Positions 1-7,713 of a stretch of 64,000 nucleotides of DNA are shown one piece after another. Origin of the DNA: Aureimonas pseudogalii (GTDB taxonomy: Bacteria > Pseudomonadota > Alphaproteobacteria > Rhizobiales > Rhizobiaceae); the NCBI RefSeq assembly GCF_014196835.1, contig NZ_JACIEK010000004.1:1-64000 (forward strand). The letters are read 5' to 3'. The first letter of the stretch is position 1. Every line of letters starts with the position of its first letter. The position numbers were made by a program, and so were the translations under genes. The notes below the pieces were generated by a model. It did not search any database, was not told the DNA's origin, and saw nothing but the letters and a program-made list of their open reading frames with translations.

Positions 1-345
1 ATGGTCACCGCCGTCGAGCGCCGCTTCGGCACGACCAAAGTCCCGCATGCCGTCGAATGGCTGTCAGACAACGGCAGCGCCTATATCGCGAAGGAGACCG
101 CCAACACTGCCAGGGCCCTCGGCCTGATGCTGCTCTTCACGCCCGTGCGCAGCCCGGAGTCGAACGGCATGTCCGAGGCCTTCGTCAAAACTCTGAAACG
201 GGACTACGCCAGCATCACCGTCCTGCCCGACGCCGACACCATCCTCGCCTTGCTCCCCGACTGGATCGAGGATTATTGCGAGGTTCACCCGCACTCAGGC
301 CTGAAGTTCCGCTCGCCTCGTGAGTTCATAAGGCTCAGTGCCTAA
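1..345 (+). CDS. IS3-family transposase (OrfB), C-terminal part
   Basis: This is the C-terminal half of a DDE transposase/integrase core of the IS3 family (IS2-like group), which cuts and joins element ends. The visible part holds the second catalytic Asp in the SDNGS motif (residue 23 counted from the window edge) and the catalytic Glu of the SPESNGMSEAF stretch (residue 59). The 35-residue spacing is the classic D(35)E arrangement. The C-terminal HSGLKFRSPREF stretch is typical of IS3 OrfB proteins. The true start and OrfA lie left of the window, so the ATG at base 1 is probably internal. The element right end follows about 40 bases after the stop. Family assignment is firm; whether the element is intact cannot be seen. 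Confidence 0.9.
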   Translation: MVTAVERRFGTTKVPHAVEWLSDNGSAYIAKETANTARALGLMLLFTPVRSPESNGMSEAFVKTLKRDYASITVLPDADTILALLPDWIEDYCEVHPHSGLKFRSPREFIRLSA

Positions 346-354
346 ACCCAACAG

Positions 355-385
355 CCGCCTGTCCGGCGAAATGGGGTCCACTCCA
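355..385 (+). repeat. Probable right terminal inverted repeat of the IS3-family element
   Basis: The stretch ends in GGCGAAATGGGGTCCACTCCA. Read on the other strand it begins TGGAGTGGACCCCATTTCGC, as IS2/IS3-type left ends do (TGGA start, GACCCC block). It lies just beyond the transposase stop, where the right inverted repeat is expected. The partner repeat and target duplication are outside the window, so the exact boundary at base 385 is inferred. Confidence 0.6.
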
Positions 386-888
386 GTCTGGAAGGTTGGG
401 GTGGCACATATCACTCCGGTCGAGCCGATGGGCGCGCGCGAACCCGGTAACCAACGATGCCTGCTGGATGTGGACGCGCATCCATGCGAAATCGGCAAAC
501 TCGGCGTAGACGCTTGCGGTGGGGTGGCGCGCCAGAAAACGTCGCCGAACCCGCGAAAACGCCTCGTGAGAGCGTGGGATCTCCTCGGCATCGCCATTGA
601 GCGTCATGCGAGGCTGAGAGAGCGGGTCGCCTCGTGCGACGTCCCTGATCATCAGCGATGCCTGCCCGTCGCGCAGTAGTGCCGCAGTATGGCGCGCCAG
701 TTTCGAGACGAGCAGAACGGGATCCCCCTCGTGTCGGTCGCCACGAGAACGCGGCTGTCGGCGGGTGCACCGGTGTCCGGATCGATGCAGGCGAGCGCCG
801 CATGGCGGGCTTCGCCACGAAGCGCACGGGCCGCTTGCCGCACGACGTCGTCGACCGGCTGGAACGGCGAGCGTGCGGCTTCGGTCAT
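386..888 (-). pseudogene. Pyridoxamine 5'-phosphate oxidase-like / HugZ-type FMN-binding protein, frameshifted and truncated
   Basis: The start at 888 has a good ribosome site (AGAGGA, 6 bases upstream) and encodes a typical PNPOx-fold N-terminus with ALACIDPDTGAPADSRVLVATD. At the run of five C (724-728 on the plus strand) the frame is lost: reading as if one more G were present restores DPVLLVSKLARHTAALLRDG and continues through SLMIRDVARGDPLSQPRMTL to the QQASLVTGFARAHRL stretch. The coding signal stops at about 386, where the IS end begins, so a C-terminal domain (often DUF2470 in HugZ-like proteins) is missing. These proteins bind FMN or heme in split-barrel dimers. With two lesions the locus is probably dead, although the homopolymer lesion alone could be a sequencing error. 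Confidence 0.75.
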
Positions 889-1026
889 GCTATCCTCTTC
901 CCTCGCGCGCGACATCGATGGACCTCGATGCCTCCCATTCCGGCCCGATGTGATCTATCTGCAAGGCCTAAGTCATCATGGCTGTGCGCGTGCCGCGGCA
1001 TTGCCTTTCTCGATCGTGGAACTCGC

Positions 1027-2217
1027 ATGAACCAGGCTCTGACCGATCGTATTCTCGCTGCTCTTCGCGACATTCCGATGCCGGGGGGCGGCCCCGACGT
1101 CGTGACGCGCGGCATGGTGTCGGAGATTTTCGTAGGGGACGGCAAGGCCTTCTTCTCGCTCAGCGTGCCCGCCAGCGAAGCCGATCGCTTCGAGGGCTTT
1201 CGCCGAGAGGCAGAGCGGGTGGTCACCGAGATCGACGGCATTCGCTCGGCGATGGTCGCCCTGACCGCCGAGCGCAAGGGCGGCGGGCTGGCGTCGCGTC
1301 CGGCGCCGACCCCGCGCGCCGCGCCGCCGCCCCAGCCCCATCATCATCCACGCCCCCGCCCGGCCAGCGCGGCTTCGCCCGCCGCTCCGGCGCAGCCCAA
1401 AGGCGCCAAGATCGGCGTTCCCGGCATTGCGCGCATCGTGGCGGTGGCGAGCGGCAAGGGCGGGGTCGGCAAGTCCACCACGGCCGTCAATCTCGCGCTC
1501 GGGTTCCAGTCGCTGGGCCTGCGCGTCGGCCTGCTCGACGCCGACATCTACGGCCCGTCCGTGCCGCGCCTTCTCAACCTGAAGGGCCGCCCGGAAACCG
1601 TGGGCGGGCGCACGATGGTGCCGCTGCAGGCCTATGGCCTGAAGGCGATGTCCATGGGCTTCCTCGTGGAGGAGGAGACGCCGATGATCTGGCGTGGGCC
1701 GATGGTGATGTCGGCGCTGACGCAGATGCTGCGCGAGGTGGAATGGGGCGAACTCGACATGCTCGTGGTGGACATGCCGCCCGGCACCGGCGACGCGCAG
1801 CTCACCATGGCCCAGCAGGTGCCGCTGGCCGGCGCCGTGATCGTCTCGACGCCGCAGGATCTCGCGCTCATCGATGCGCGCAAGGGGCTGGCGATGTTCC
1901 GCAAGGTCGAGGTGCCCGTGCTCGGCATCGTCGAGAACATGAGCTACTTCATCGCACCCGACACCGGCACCCGCTACGACATTTTCGGCCATGGCGGAGC
2001 ACGGGCTGAGGCCGAGCGGCTCGGCGTGCCGTTCCTTGGCGAGGTGCCGTTGGAGATGGTGATTCGCGAGAGCTCCGATGCGGGGCATCCGGTCATGGCT
2101 TCGCAACCGGACGGACGTCATGCCGCGATCTATCGCGAGATCGCGACACGCACGCTCGCGTCGATCGAGGGCGTGGCCGCGTCCAGCGTCAAGGCACCGA
2201 CGATCGTTTTTGAGTGA
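1027..2217 (+). CDS. Mrp/NBP35-family P-loop ATPase (ApbC-like iron-sulfur carrier family)
   Basis: A 396-residue soluble ATPase of the Mrp/ApbC family, whose members load Fe-S clusters onto target proteins. Residues about 5-80 form the MIP18/DUF59 N-terminal domain. Residues about 85-130 are a Pro/Ala/His-rich linker. The deviant Walker A GKGGVGKST is at 143-151, followed by the DADIYGPSVPRLL switch and the MLVVDMPPGTGDAQL motif. The usual CxxC after the NMSYF motif is replaced by IAPDTG, and the whole protein contains no cysteine, so it cannot hold a bridging cluster in the way known for ApbC. The start was chosen at the ATG where family similarity begins. It precedes the peptide-importer operon with about 100 bases between and is probably independent of it. 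Confidence 0.9.
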   Translation: MNQALTDRILAALRDIPMPGGGPDVVTRGMVSEIFVGDGKAFFSLSVPASEADRFEGFRREAERVVTEIDGIRSAMVALTAERKGGGLASRPAPTPRAAPPPQPHHHPRPRPASAASPAAPAQPKGAKIGVPGIARIVAVASGKGGVGKSTTAVNLALGFQSLGLRVGLLDADIYGPSVPRLLNLKGRPETVGGRTMVPLQAYGLKAMSMGFLVEEETPMIWRGPMVMSALTQMLREVEWGELDMLVVDMPPGTGDAQLTMAQQVPLAGAVIVSTPQDLALIDARKGLAMFRKVEVPVLGIVENMSYFIAPDTGTRYDIFGHGGARAEAERLGVPFLGEVPLEMVIRESSDAGHPVMASQPDGRHAAIYREIATRTLASIEGVAASSVKAPTIVFE

Positions 2218-2317
2218 ATGGTCGGAAAATAGTCTTGCGTACGAACTGCTATCCGGTCGAAATGCGCTCTTCCGGCAGCAATGGCGCTGTCCTCGACGTT
2301 CATGGGAGAACGCATTC

Positions 2318-3913
2318 ATGCGTCTGACGAACACGCTTCTCGCCGCGACGGCCATCGTCCTGGCCCTTGGTTCGGCGGCTTCCGCCAAGACCTTCGTGTT
2401 CTGCTCGGAAGGCTCGCCCGAAGGCTTCGACCCCGGCCTCTATACGGCGGGAACGACGTTCGATGCTTCCGCCCATCCGATCTACAACCGGCTGGCCGAG
2501 TTCAAGAAGGGCACGACCGAGACCGAGCCGGGCCTCGCGACCAGCTGGGACATTTCGCCCGACGGCCTTCAGTACACGTTCAAGCTGCGTCCCGGCGTCA
2601 AGTTCCAGTCGAATGCCGACTTCACCCCGACGCGCGACATGAACGCCGACGACGTGGTGTTCTCCTTCGATCGCCAGGGCAACAAGGACAACCCGTACAA
2701 CCAGTACGTTTCCGGCGCATCCTGGGAATACTACGCGTCGATGTCGATGAACGAGATCGTCAAGTCGGTCGAGAAGGTCGACGACATGACGATCCGCTTC
2801 ACGCTGACCTCGGCCTATGCGCCCTTCATCGCCAACGTCGCGATGCCCTTCGCCTCCATCATGTCGAAGGAATATGCCGACAAGCTGGCCGAGGCCGGCA
2901 ACCAGGCGCAGCTGAACCAGGCGCCGATCGGCACCGGCCCGTTCCAGTTCGTGGCCTACCAGCCCGACGCAGTGATCCGCTACCAGGCCTTCGCCGACTA
3001 TTGGGGTGGTAAGCAGCCGATCGACGATCTCGTCTTCGCGATCACCAAGGACGCTTCGGTTCGCCAGCAGCGTCTGCTCGCCAACGAGTGCCAGCTCATG
3101 GCCTATCCGAACCCGGCCGACGTACCGGGCCTACAGGCCAATGCCGACCTCACGGTCGCCGAGCAAGAAGGTCTCAACATCGGCTTCCTTGCCTACAACA
3201 CGCAGATGGCACCCTTCGACAAGCCGGAGGTCCGCAAGGCCCTCAACATGGCCATCGACAAGGACGCCATCATCTCGGCCGTCTACCAGGGCGCCGGCCA
3301 GAAGGCGAAGGCGCCGATCCCGCCGACCATGTGGTCCTACAACGACGCGCTGAAGGACGATGCCTACGATCCGGAAGCGGCGAAGAAGGCGCTCGAGGCC
3401 GCCGGCGTCACCGACCTCTCGATGAAGCTCTGGGCGATGCCGGTGTCGCGCCCCTACAACCCCAACGCCGCTCGCATGGCCGAGTTGATCCAGGCCGATT
3501 TCGCGAAGGTGGGCGTCAAGGCTGAGATCGTGACCTACGAGTGGGGCGAGTATCTCGAGCGCTCGAAGGACGTGAAGCGCGACGGCGCGGTGCTGCTCGG
3601 CTGGACCGGCGACAACGGTGACCCGGACAACTTCCTGGCCGTGCTGCTCGGCTGCGACGCCGTGGGCGGCGCCAACCGGGCGCAGTGGTGCAACCAGGAC
3701 TTCAACAAGCTGATCCAGGAAGCCAAGACCAAGCCGACGCAGGACGAGCGCGCCAAGCTCTACGAGCAGGCGCAGGTGATCTTCAAGGATCAGGCGCCTT
3801 GGTCGACGATCGCCCATTCGGTGGTCTACGTGCCGATGCGCAAGAACGTCACAGGCTTCGTCCAGAGCCCGCTCGGCGACTACACGTTCGACGGCGTCGA
3901 CATCACGGAGTAA
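2318..3913 (+). CDS. dppA: ABC transporter periplasmic dipeptide/oligopeptide-binding protein (DppA-like, SBP family 5)
   Basis: A 531-residue periplasmic solute-binding protein that delivers peptides to the DppBC permease. The signal peptide is residues 1-23, with cleavage after SAASA before KTFVFCSEG. The SEGSPEGFDPGLYTAG start of the mature protein, the GTGPFQF motif and the pattern around DDVVFSF are standard for peptide-binding family 5, and the length is normal. The start at 2318 is supported by GGGAGAA upstream. It is the first gene of a dpp-type operon. A strong hairpin with a T-run lies between it and the first permease, which would favour high production of the binding protein over the membrane parts. 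The substrate may be dipeptides but cannot be fixed from sequence. Confidence 0.92.
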   Translation: MRLTNTLLAATAIVLALGSAASAKTFVFCSEGSPEGFDPGLYTAGTTFDASAHPIYNRLAEFKKGTTETEPGLATSWDISPDGLQYTFKLRPGVKFQSNADFTPTRDMNADDVVFSFDRQGNKDNPYNQYVSGASWEYYASMSMNEIVKSVEKVDDMTIRFTLTSAYAPFIANVAMPFASIMSKEYADKLAEAGNQAQLNQAPIGTGPFQFVAYQPDAVIRYQAFADYWGGKQPIDDLVFAITKDASVRQQRLLANECQLMAYPNPADVPGLQANADLTVAEQEGLNIGFLAYNTQMAPFDKPEVRKALNMAIDKDAIISAVYQGAGQKAKAPIPPTMWSYNDALKDDAYDPEAAKKALEAAGVTDLSMKLWAMPVSRPYNPNAARMAELIQADFAKVGVKAEIVTYEWGEYLERSKDVKRDGAVLLGWTGDNGDPDNFLAVLLGCDAVGGANRAQWCNQDFNKLIQEAKTKPTQDERAKLYEQAQVIFKDQAPWSTIAHSVVYVPMRKNVTGFVQSPLGDYTFDGVDITE

Positions 3914-3936
3914 CCGATCGATCGGAACCATCAGGG

Positions 3937-3962
3937 AAGGGCGGCTTCACGGCCGCCCTTTT
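3937..3962 (+). terminator. Intercistronic hairpin between dppA and dppB
   Basis: AAGGGCGGC (3937-3945) pairs perfectly with GCCGCCCTT (3952-3960), followed by TTTT. Its place directly after the binding-protein gene suggests partial termination or 3'-end protection of the dppA message. Confidence 0.75.
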
Positions 3963-4047
3963 CCGTTTGGTCAAAATCTTTCGTTTCCTACACGATTTCA
4001 AACCGCTATCGGGTGCGCCGACGGCAAAACCTTTGTAGAACGCTTCC

Positions 4048-5055
4048 ATGTTGCGCTTTCTCTTCGCTCGTATCGGCGTTCTCCTGCCGACCTTCGTCGG
4101 CGTCGCCGTCGTCGCCTTCTCGTTCATCCGCCTGCTGCCGGGAGACCCGGTCACGCTGATGGCGGGCGAGCGTGGCATCACGCCCGAGCGCCATGCGCAG
4201 CTGACGGCGCTGCTCGGCTACGACCAGCCGCTGCCGGTCCAGTTCTGGTACTATCTGACGAACCTGTTCCAGGGTGACTTCGGCACGTCGATCGTGACGC
4301 GCCGCCCGGTGCTGACCGAGTTCCTGACGCTGTTTCCCGCCACGGTCGAACTGTCGCTCGTCGCGATCTTCCTCGCCGTCCTCATCGGCGTGCCTGCCGG
4401 CGTCGTCGCCGCGGTGAAGCGCGGCTCTTGGATCGACCAGTCGATCATGGGGACGGCGCTCGTCGGCTATTCCATGCCGATCTTCTGGTGGGGCCTGCTG
4501 CTCATCATCTTCTTCTCGGGAACGCTCGGCTGGACGCCGGTCTCGGGTCGCATCTCGCTGATGTATTTCTTCCCGCCGGTCACCGGCTTCATGCTGGTCG
4601 ACAGCCTGATCTCCGGCCAGCGTGGGGCCTTCTCGTCGGCGCTGAGCCACCTCGTTCTGCCGGGGATCGTGCTGGCCACCATTCCGCTCGCGGTGATCGC
4701 GCGCCAGACCCGCTCGGCGATGCTCGAGGTGCTGGGCGAGGACTACGTGCGCACCGCGCGCGCCAAGGGCCTCGGGCAGGGCCGCATCATCGGCATCCAT
4801 GCCTTGCGCAACGCGCTGATTCCCGTGGTCACCACGATCGGCTTGCAGATCGGCGTCATGCTCGCCGGCGCGATCCTGACGGAGACGATCTTCTCCTGGC
4901 CGGGCATCGGCAAGTGGATGGTCGATTCGGTGTTCCGCCGCGACTACCCGGTTGTGCAGGGCGGCCTTCTTCTCATCGCGCTCGTCGTGATGTTCGTCAA
5001 TCTCGTGGTCGATCTCCTCTACGGCCTGATCAACCCGCGCGTGCGCGCCCGATAG
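4048..5055 (+). CDS. dppB: Dipeptide/oligopeptide ABC transporter permease (DppB-like)
   Basis: A 335-residue inner-membrane permease with about six transmembrane segments. It begins with the FARIGVLLPTFVGV helix and the RLLPGDPVTLMAGERG loop characteristic of DppB/OppB. The EAA coupling loop (GEDYVRTARAKGLGQGRII), which contacts the ATPases, lies near residues 230-250. With DppC it forms the peptide channel. It starts 134 bases after dppA, beyond the hairpin, and ends 12 bases before dppC, so the two permeases are surely co-transcribed. Confidence 0.93.
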   Translation: MLRFLFARIGVLLPTFVGVAVVAFSFIRLLPGDPVTLMAGERGITPERHAQLTALLGYDQPLPVQFWYYLTNLFQGDFGTSIVTRRPVLTEFLTLFPATVELSLVAIFLAVLIGVPAGVVAAVKRGSWIDQSIMGTALVGYSMPIFWWGLLLIIFFSGTLGWTPVSGRISLMYFFPPVTGFMLVDSLISGQRGAFSSALSHLVLPGIVLATIPLAVIARQTRSAMLEVLGEDYVRTARAKGLGQGRIIGIHALRNALIPVVTTIGLQIGVMLAGAILTETIFSWPGIGKWMVDSVFRRDYPVVQGGLLLIALVVMFVNLVVDLLYGLINPRVRAR

Positions 5056-5067
5056 GAGCCGAGATCC

Positions 5068-6009
5068 ATGTCGCATATCGAAGCCCAGGAAGCGGCCGAG
5101 GGCGTCGGCTCGCTCATCCCGCAGCGCACGCCGACCCCGAGCGGACGCCGTCAGGTTCTGCGGGAGTTCTGGTATTATTTCTCCGTCAACCGCGGCGCCG
5201 TCGCGGGTCTGGCCGTGTTCGCGATCGTGGTCTTCGTCGCCGCCTTCGCCACGGTCATCGCCCCGCATGACCCGATCCTGCAAAACCGCGACGCGCTGCT
5301 CGTGCCGCCGTTCTGGATGGAGGGCGGACGCTGGTCCTACCTGCTCGGCACCGACGCGGTGGGACGCGACATCCTCTCGCGCCTGATCTACGGCGCGCAA
5401 TATTCGCTGTTCATCGGCACGTTCGTGGTGGTGCTGGCCGTCTCCACCGGCATCGTCATCGGGCTCGTCGCCGGATATTTCCGGGGCTGGGTCGATACCG
5501 TCATCATGCGGGTGATGGACGTGATCCTCGCGTTCCCGTCGCTGCTGCTGGCGCTGGTGCTGGTCGCCATCCTCGGGCCTGGCCTCGTCAACGCGATGAT
5601 CGCCATCGCGCTGGTGCTGCAACCCCATTTCGTGCGGCTGACGCGCGCCTCGGTGATGGCCGAGAAGGAGCGGGAATACGTGACGGCCGCGCGCGTGGTC
5701 GGCGCCGGACCGCTGCGCCTGATGTTCGTCACCATCCTGCCGAACTGCCTGGGTCCGCTGATCGTGCAGGCGACGCTCTCCTTCTCGAACGCCATTCTCG
5801 ATGCCGCCGCGCTCGGCTTCCTCGGCCTCGGCGCGCAGCCGCCGACGCCGGAATGGGGCACGATGCTGGCCGAGGCGCGCGAGTTCGTGCTGCGCGCCTG
5901 GTGGGTCGTGACCTTCCCGGGCCTCGCCATCCTCGTCACGGTGCTCGCGATCAACCTGGTCGGCGACGGCCTGCGCGATGCGCTCGATCCGAAGTTGAAG
6001 AAGAGTTGA
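5068..6009 (+). CDS. dppC: Dipeptide/oligopeptide ABC transporter permease (DppC-like)
   Basis: A 313-residue permease of the DppC/OppC type. A long cytoplasmic N-terminal tail is followed by the OppC_N-type helix and a periplasmic loop with LLGTDAVGRDILSRLIYGAQ, the hallmark of this subunit. The EAA loop is EREYVTAARVVGAGPLRLM (about residues 205-225). The C-terminus ends with DGLRDALDPKLKK, typical of the family. It is coupled to dppB by a 12-base gap and followed 6 bases later by a small gene of unknown function. Confidence 0.93.
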   Translation: MSHIEAQEAAEGVGSLIPQRTPTPSGRRQVLREFWYYFSVNRGAVAGLAVFAIVVFVAAFATVIAPHDPILQNRDALLVPPFWMEGGRWSYLLGTDAVGRDILSRLIYGAQYSLFIGTFVVVLAVSTGIVIGLVAGYFRGWVDTVIMRVMDVILAFPSLLLALVLVAILGPGLVNAMIAIALVLQPHFVRLTRASVMAEKEREYVTAARVVGAGPLRLMFVTILPNCLGPLIVQATLSFSNAILDAAALGFLGLGAQPPTPEWGTMLAEAREFVLRAWWVVTFPGLAILVTVLAINLVGDGLRDALDPKLKKS

Positions 6010-6015
6010 GAAGGG

Positions 6016-6540
6016 ATGGCGAACGGTTGGCTCGCTCCGGCCCTTCTTGCAGCGATCGTCGCGGCGCTGGTGAGCGTCGTCGGCTGGTTTGCGACGGCGC
6101 GGCAATCCGTCTGGCTGGAGCAGCGGCGACGACTGGAGCGGATGCGGGACTTCCAGATTGCGCTACGCGCCGAGATCCGCGCGGAGCTCGTGGATCTCGA
6201 AGCCTACGATCTGGAAGAAGCGTATGCCGCAATTCGCGATCGCTATGCGAACGAACCAGGTTTTTCGGTACGGGTCTCGGCGCCGCCGAGGCATCCGATC
6301 TTCGAGGCGATCGTGGACGAGATCCACGTCCTGCCGGAAGAGGTGATCGATCCCGTCGTTCTCTACGCGCGCCAGCGTTGGGAAATGGAAGGTGTCGCGA
6401 ACGACATCCGAGACCCGAGCTTCAACGCCCTGTCAGCGGAAAGGCAGTTGGACGTGGTCGGGGACTACGTGAATGCGAGACGTCGCCTCACGACGCTCGC
6501 GCAAACAGCCGTCGCCGCTCTCGGTCAACTGCCAAGATGA
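6016..6540 (+). CDS. Small membrane-anchored protein of unknown function inside the dpp operon
   Basis: A 174-residue protein with one clear N-terminal transmembrane helix (about residues 6-27). A basic, helix-rich region with many Arg and Glu (RRRLERMRDFQIALRAEIRAEL, likely coiled coil) follows, then a mainly acidic soluble domain. I recognise no family. It begins 6 bases after dppC and lies before the ATPase genes, so it is probably transcribed with the importer although standard dpp operons lack it. It could be an accessory of the transporter or an independent late insertion. Function is not assignable. Confidence 0.7.
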   Translation: MANGWLAPALLAAIVAALVSVVGWFATARQSVWLEQRRRLERMRDFQIALRAEIRAELVDLEAYDLEEAYAAIRDRYANEPGFSVRVSAPPRHPIFEAIVDEIHVLPEEVIDPVVLYARQRWEMEGVANDIRDPSFNALSAERQLDVVGDYVNARRRLTTLAQTAVAALGQLPR

Positions 6541-6557
6541 CGACGGAAAGTTGCTGC

Positions 6558-6683
6558 TCAGTAGAACGGGCGGCGTCCGCTCGGCTCGCGGATCGGCACC
6601 ACGACCGGCAGGGGCTTGGGCTGGGGGCGGGGCGCCACCCATTCGAGGACTCGGTTCCAGAACGACATCGTTTCCGTCTCCAT
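6558..6683 (-). CDS. Possible micro-protein (36-41 residues), antisense within the dpp operon
   Basis: A short open frame ends WVAPRPQPKPLPVVVPIREP and then GRRPFY. It has two possible starts, the second (MSFWNRVLEW) about 15 bases inside the first. The aromatic start followed by a Pro-rich tail looks more like a real small protein than random antisense, and it occupies the only gap in the operon (6541-6732). The ribosome site is weak and no family is recognised. It may equally be noise. Confidence 0.3.
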   Translation of the reverse strand: METETMSFWNRVLEWVAPRPQPKPLPVVVPIREPSGRRPFY

Positions 6684-6732
6684 CAATTCCCGATGAACGT
6701 AAGATCCCCAGTCGGAAAGTTCAAATAGAGAT

Positions 6733-7713
6733 ATGTCCCTTCTCTCCCTTCGAAACCTCTCCGTCACCTTCGAGACCGCGGCCGGCCCGTTCCGCGCGGT
6801 GGACGGGGTCGACGTCACGGTGGAGCCGGGCGAAGTGCTCGGCATCGTCGGCGAATCCGGCTCGGGCAAGTCGGTCGCGATGCTCGGCCTGATGGGCCTG
6901 CTGCCGCCCTCCGCCACCGTCACGGCCGACGAGATCCGCTTCGAGGGCCGCGACATGCAGGCGATGAGCCCGCGCGAGCGGCGCTCGATCATCGGCCGCG
7001 ACATCGCGATGATCTTCCAGGAGCCGATCGCCAGCCTCAACCCGTGCTTCACCGTCGGCTACCAGATCAAGGAGGCGCTGAAGGCGCACACCGATCTCGA
7101 CCGCAAGGCGCGGCAGGCTCGGGCGATCGAGCTTCTCGGCGCCGTCGGCATCTCCGAGCCCGAGCGCCGGCTGCGCGTGTTTCCGCACCAGCTCTCGGGC
7201 GGCATGAGCCAGCGCGTGATGATCGCCATGGCCACCGCCTGCCGACCGAAGCTGCTCATCGCCGACGAGCCGACCACCGCCCTCGACGTGACGATCCAGG
7301 CGCAGATCCTCGATCTCCTCGTGGACCTGCGCGAGCGCTACGGCATGGCGATGATCCTCATCACCCATGACATGGGTGTGATCGCGGAAGCCGCGAACCG
7401 TGTGGTCGTTCAATATGCGGGGCAGCAGGTCGAGCGCCAGCCGGTGCAGACGCTGTTCGACCAGCCGCATCACCCCTATACGGCGGCGCTTCTCTCGGCG
7501 ATTCCCGAGCGCGCCACCACCAAGCGCCTGCCGACCATCCCGGGCATCGTGCCGGGGCAGGGCAACCGGCCGGACGGCTGCCTGTTCAACCCGCGCTGCC
7601 CGAAGGCCGACGATCGCTGCCGCAGCGTGGTGCCGCCGCGCCAGCCGCCCGCGCTCGGCGAGGCGCTCTGCCACTACCCCGAAAACATGCCACAGACCCG
7701 CGAGGCCGCCTGA
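6733..7713 (+). CDS. dppD: Peptide ABC transporter ATP-binding protein (DppD-like)
   Basis: A 326-residue ATPase that powers the peptide importer at the inner membrane. Walker A is GESGSGKS (about residues 39-46), the signature is [10 protein letters not shown], Walker B is [12 protein letters not shown], and the H-loop is ILITHDMG. The C-terminal oligopeptide-transporter extension has the Cys cluster [14 protein letters not shown]. Cysteines of this cluster in Dpp/Opp ATPases are known to bind an Fe-S cluster. It overlaps dppF by one base (TGATG), so translation is coupled. Confidence 0.95.
   Translation: MSLLSLRNLSVTFETAAGPFRAVDGVDVTVEPGEVLGIVGESGSGKSVAMLGLMGLLPPSATVTADEIRFEGRDMQAMSPRERRSIIGRDIAMIFQEPIASLNPCFTVGYQIKEALKAHTDLDRKARQARAIELLGAVGISEPERRLRVFPHQLSGGMSQRVMIAMATACRPKLLIADEPTTALDVTIQAQILDLLVDLRERYGMAMILITHDMGVIAEAANRVVVQYAGQQVERQPVQTLFDQPHHPYTAALLSAIPERATTKRLPTIPGIVPGQGNRPDGCLFNPRCPKADDRCRSVVPPRQPPALGEALCHYPENMPQTREAA

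Noticed and set aside
4006-6105. A 699-codon minus-strand frame over the two permeases
   Set aside because: It is the antisense of dppBC and Asp/His/Arg-rich without structure.
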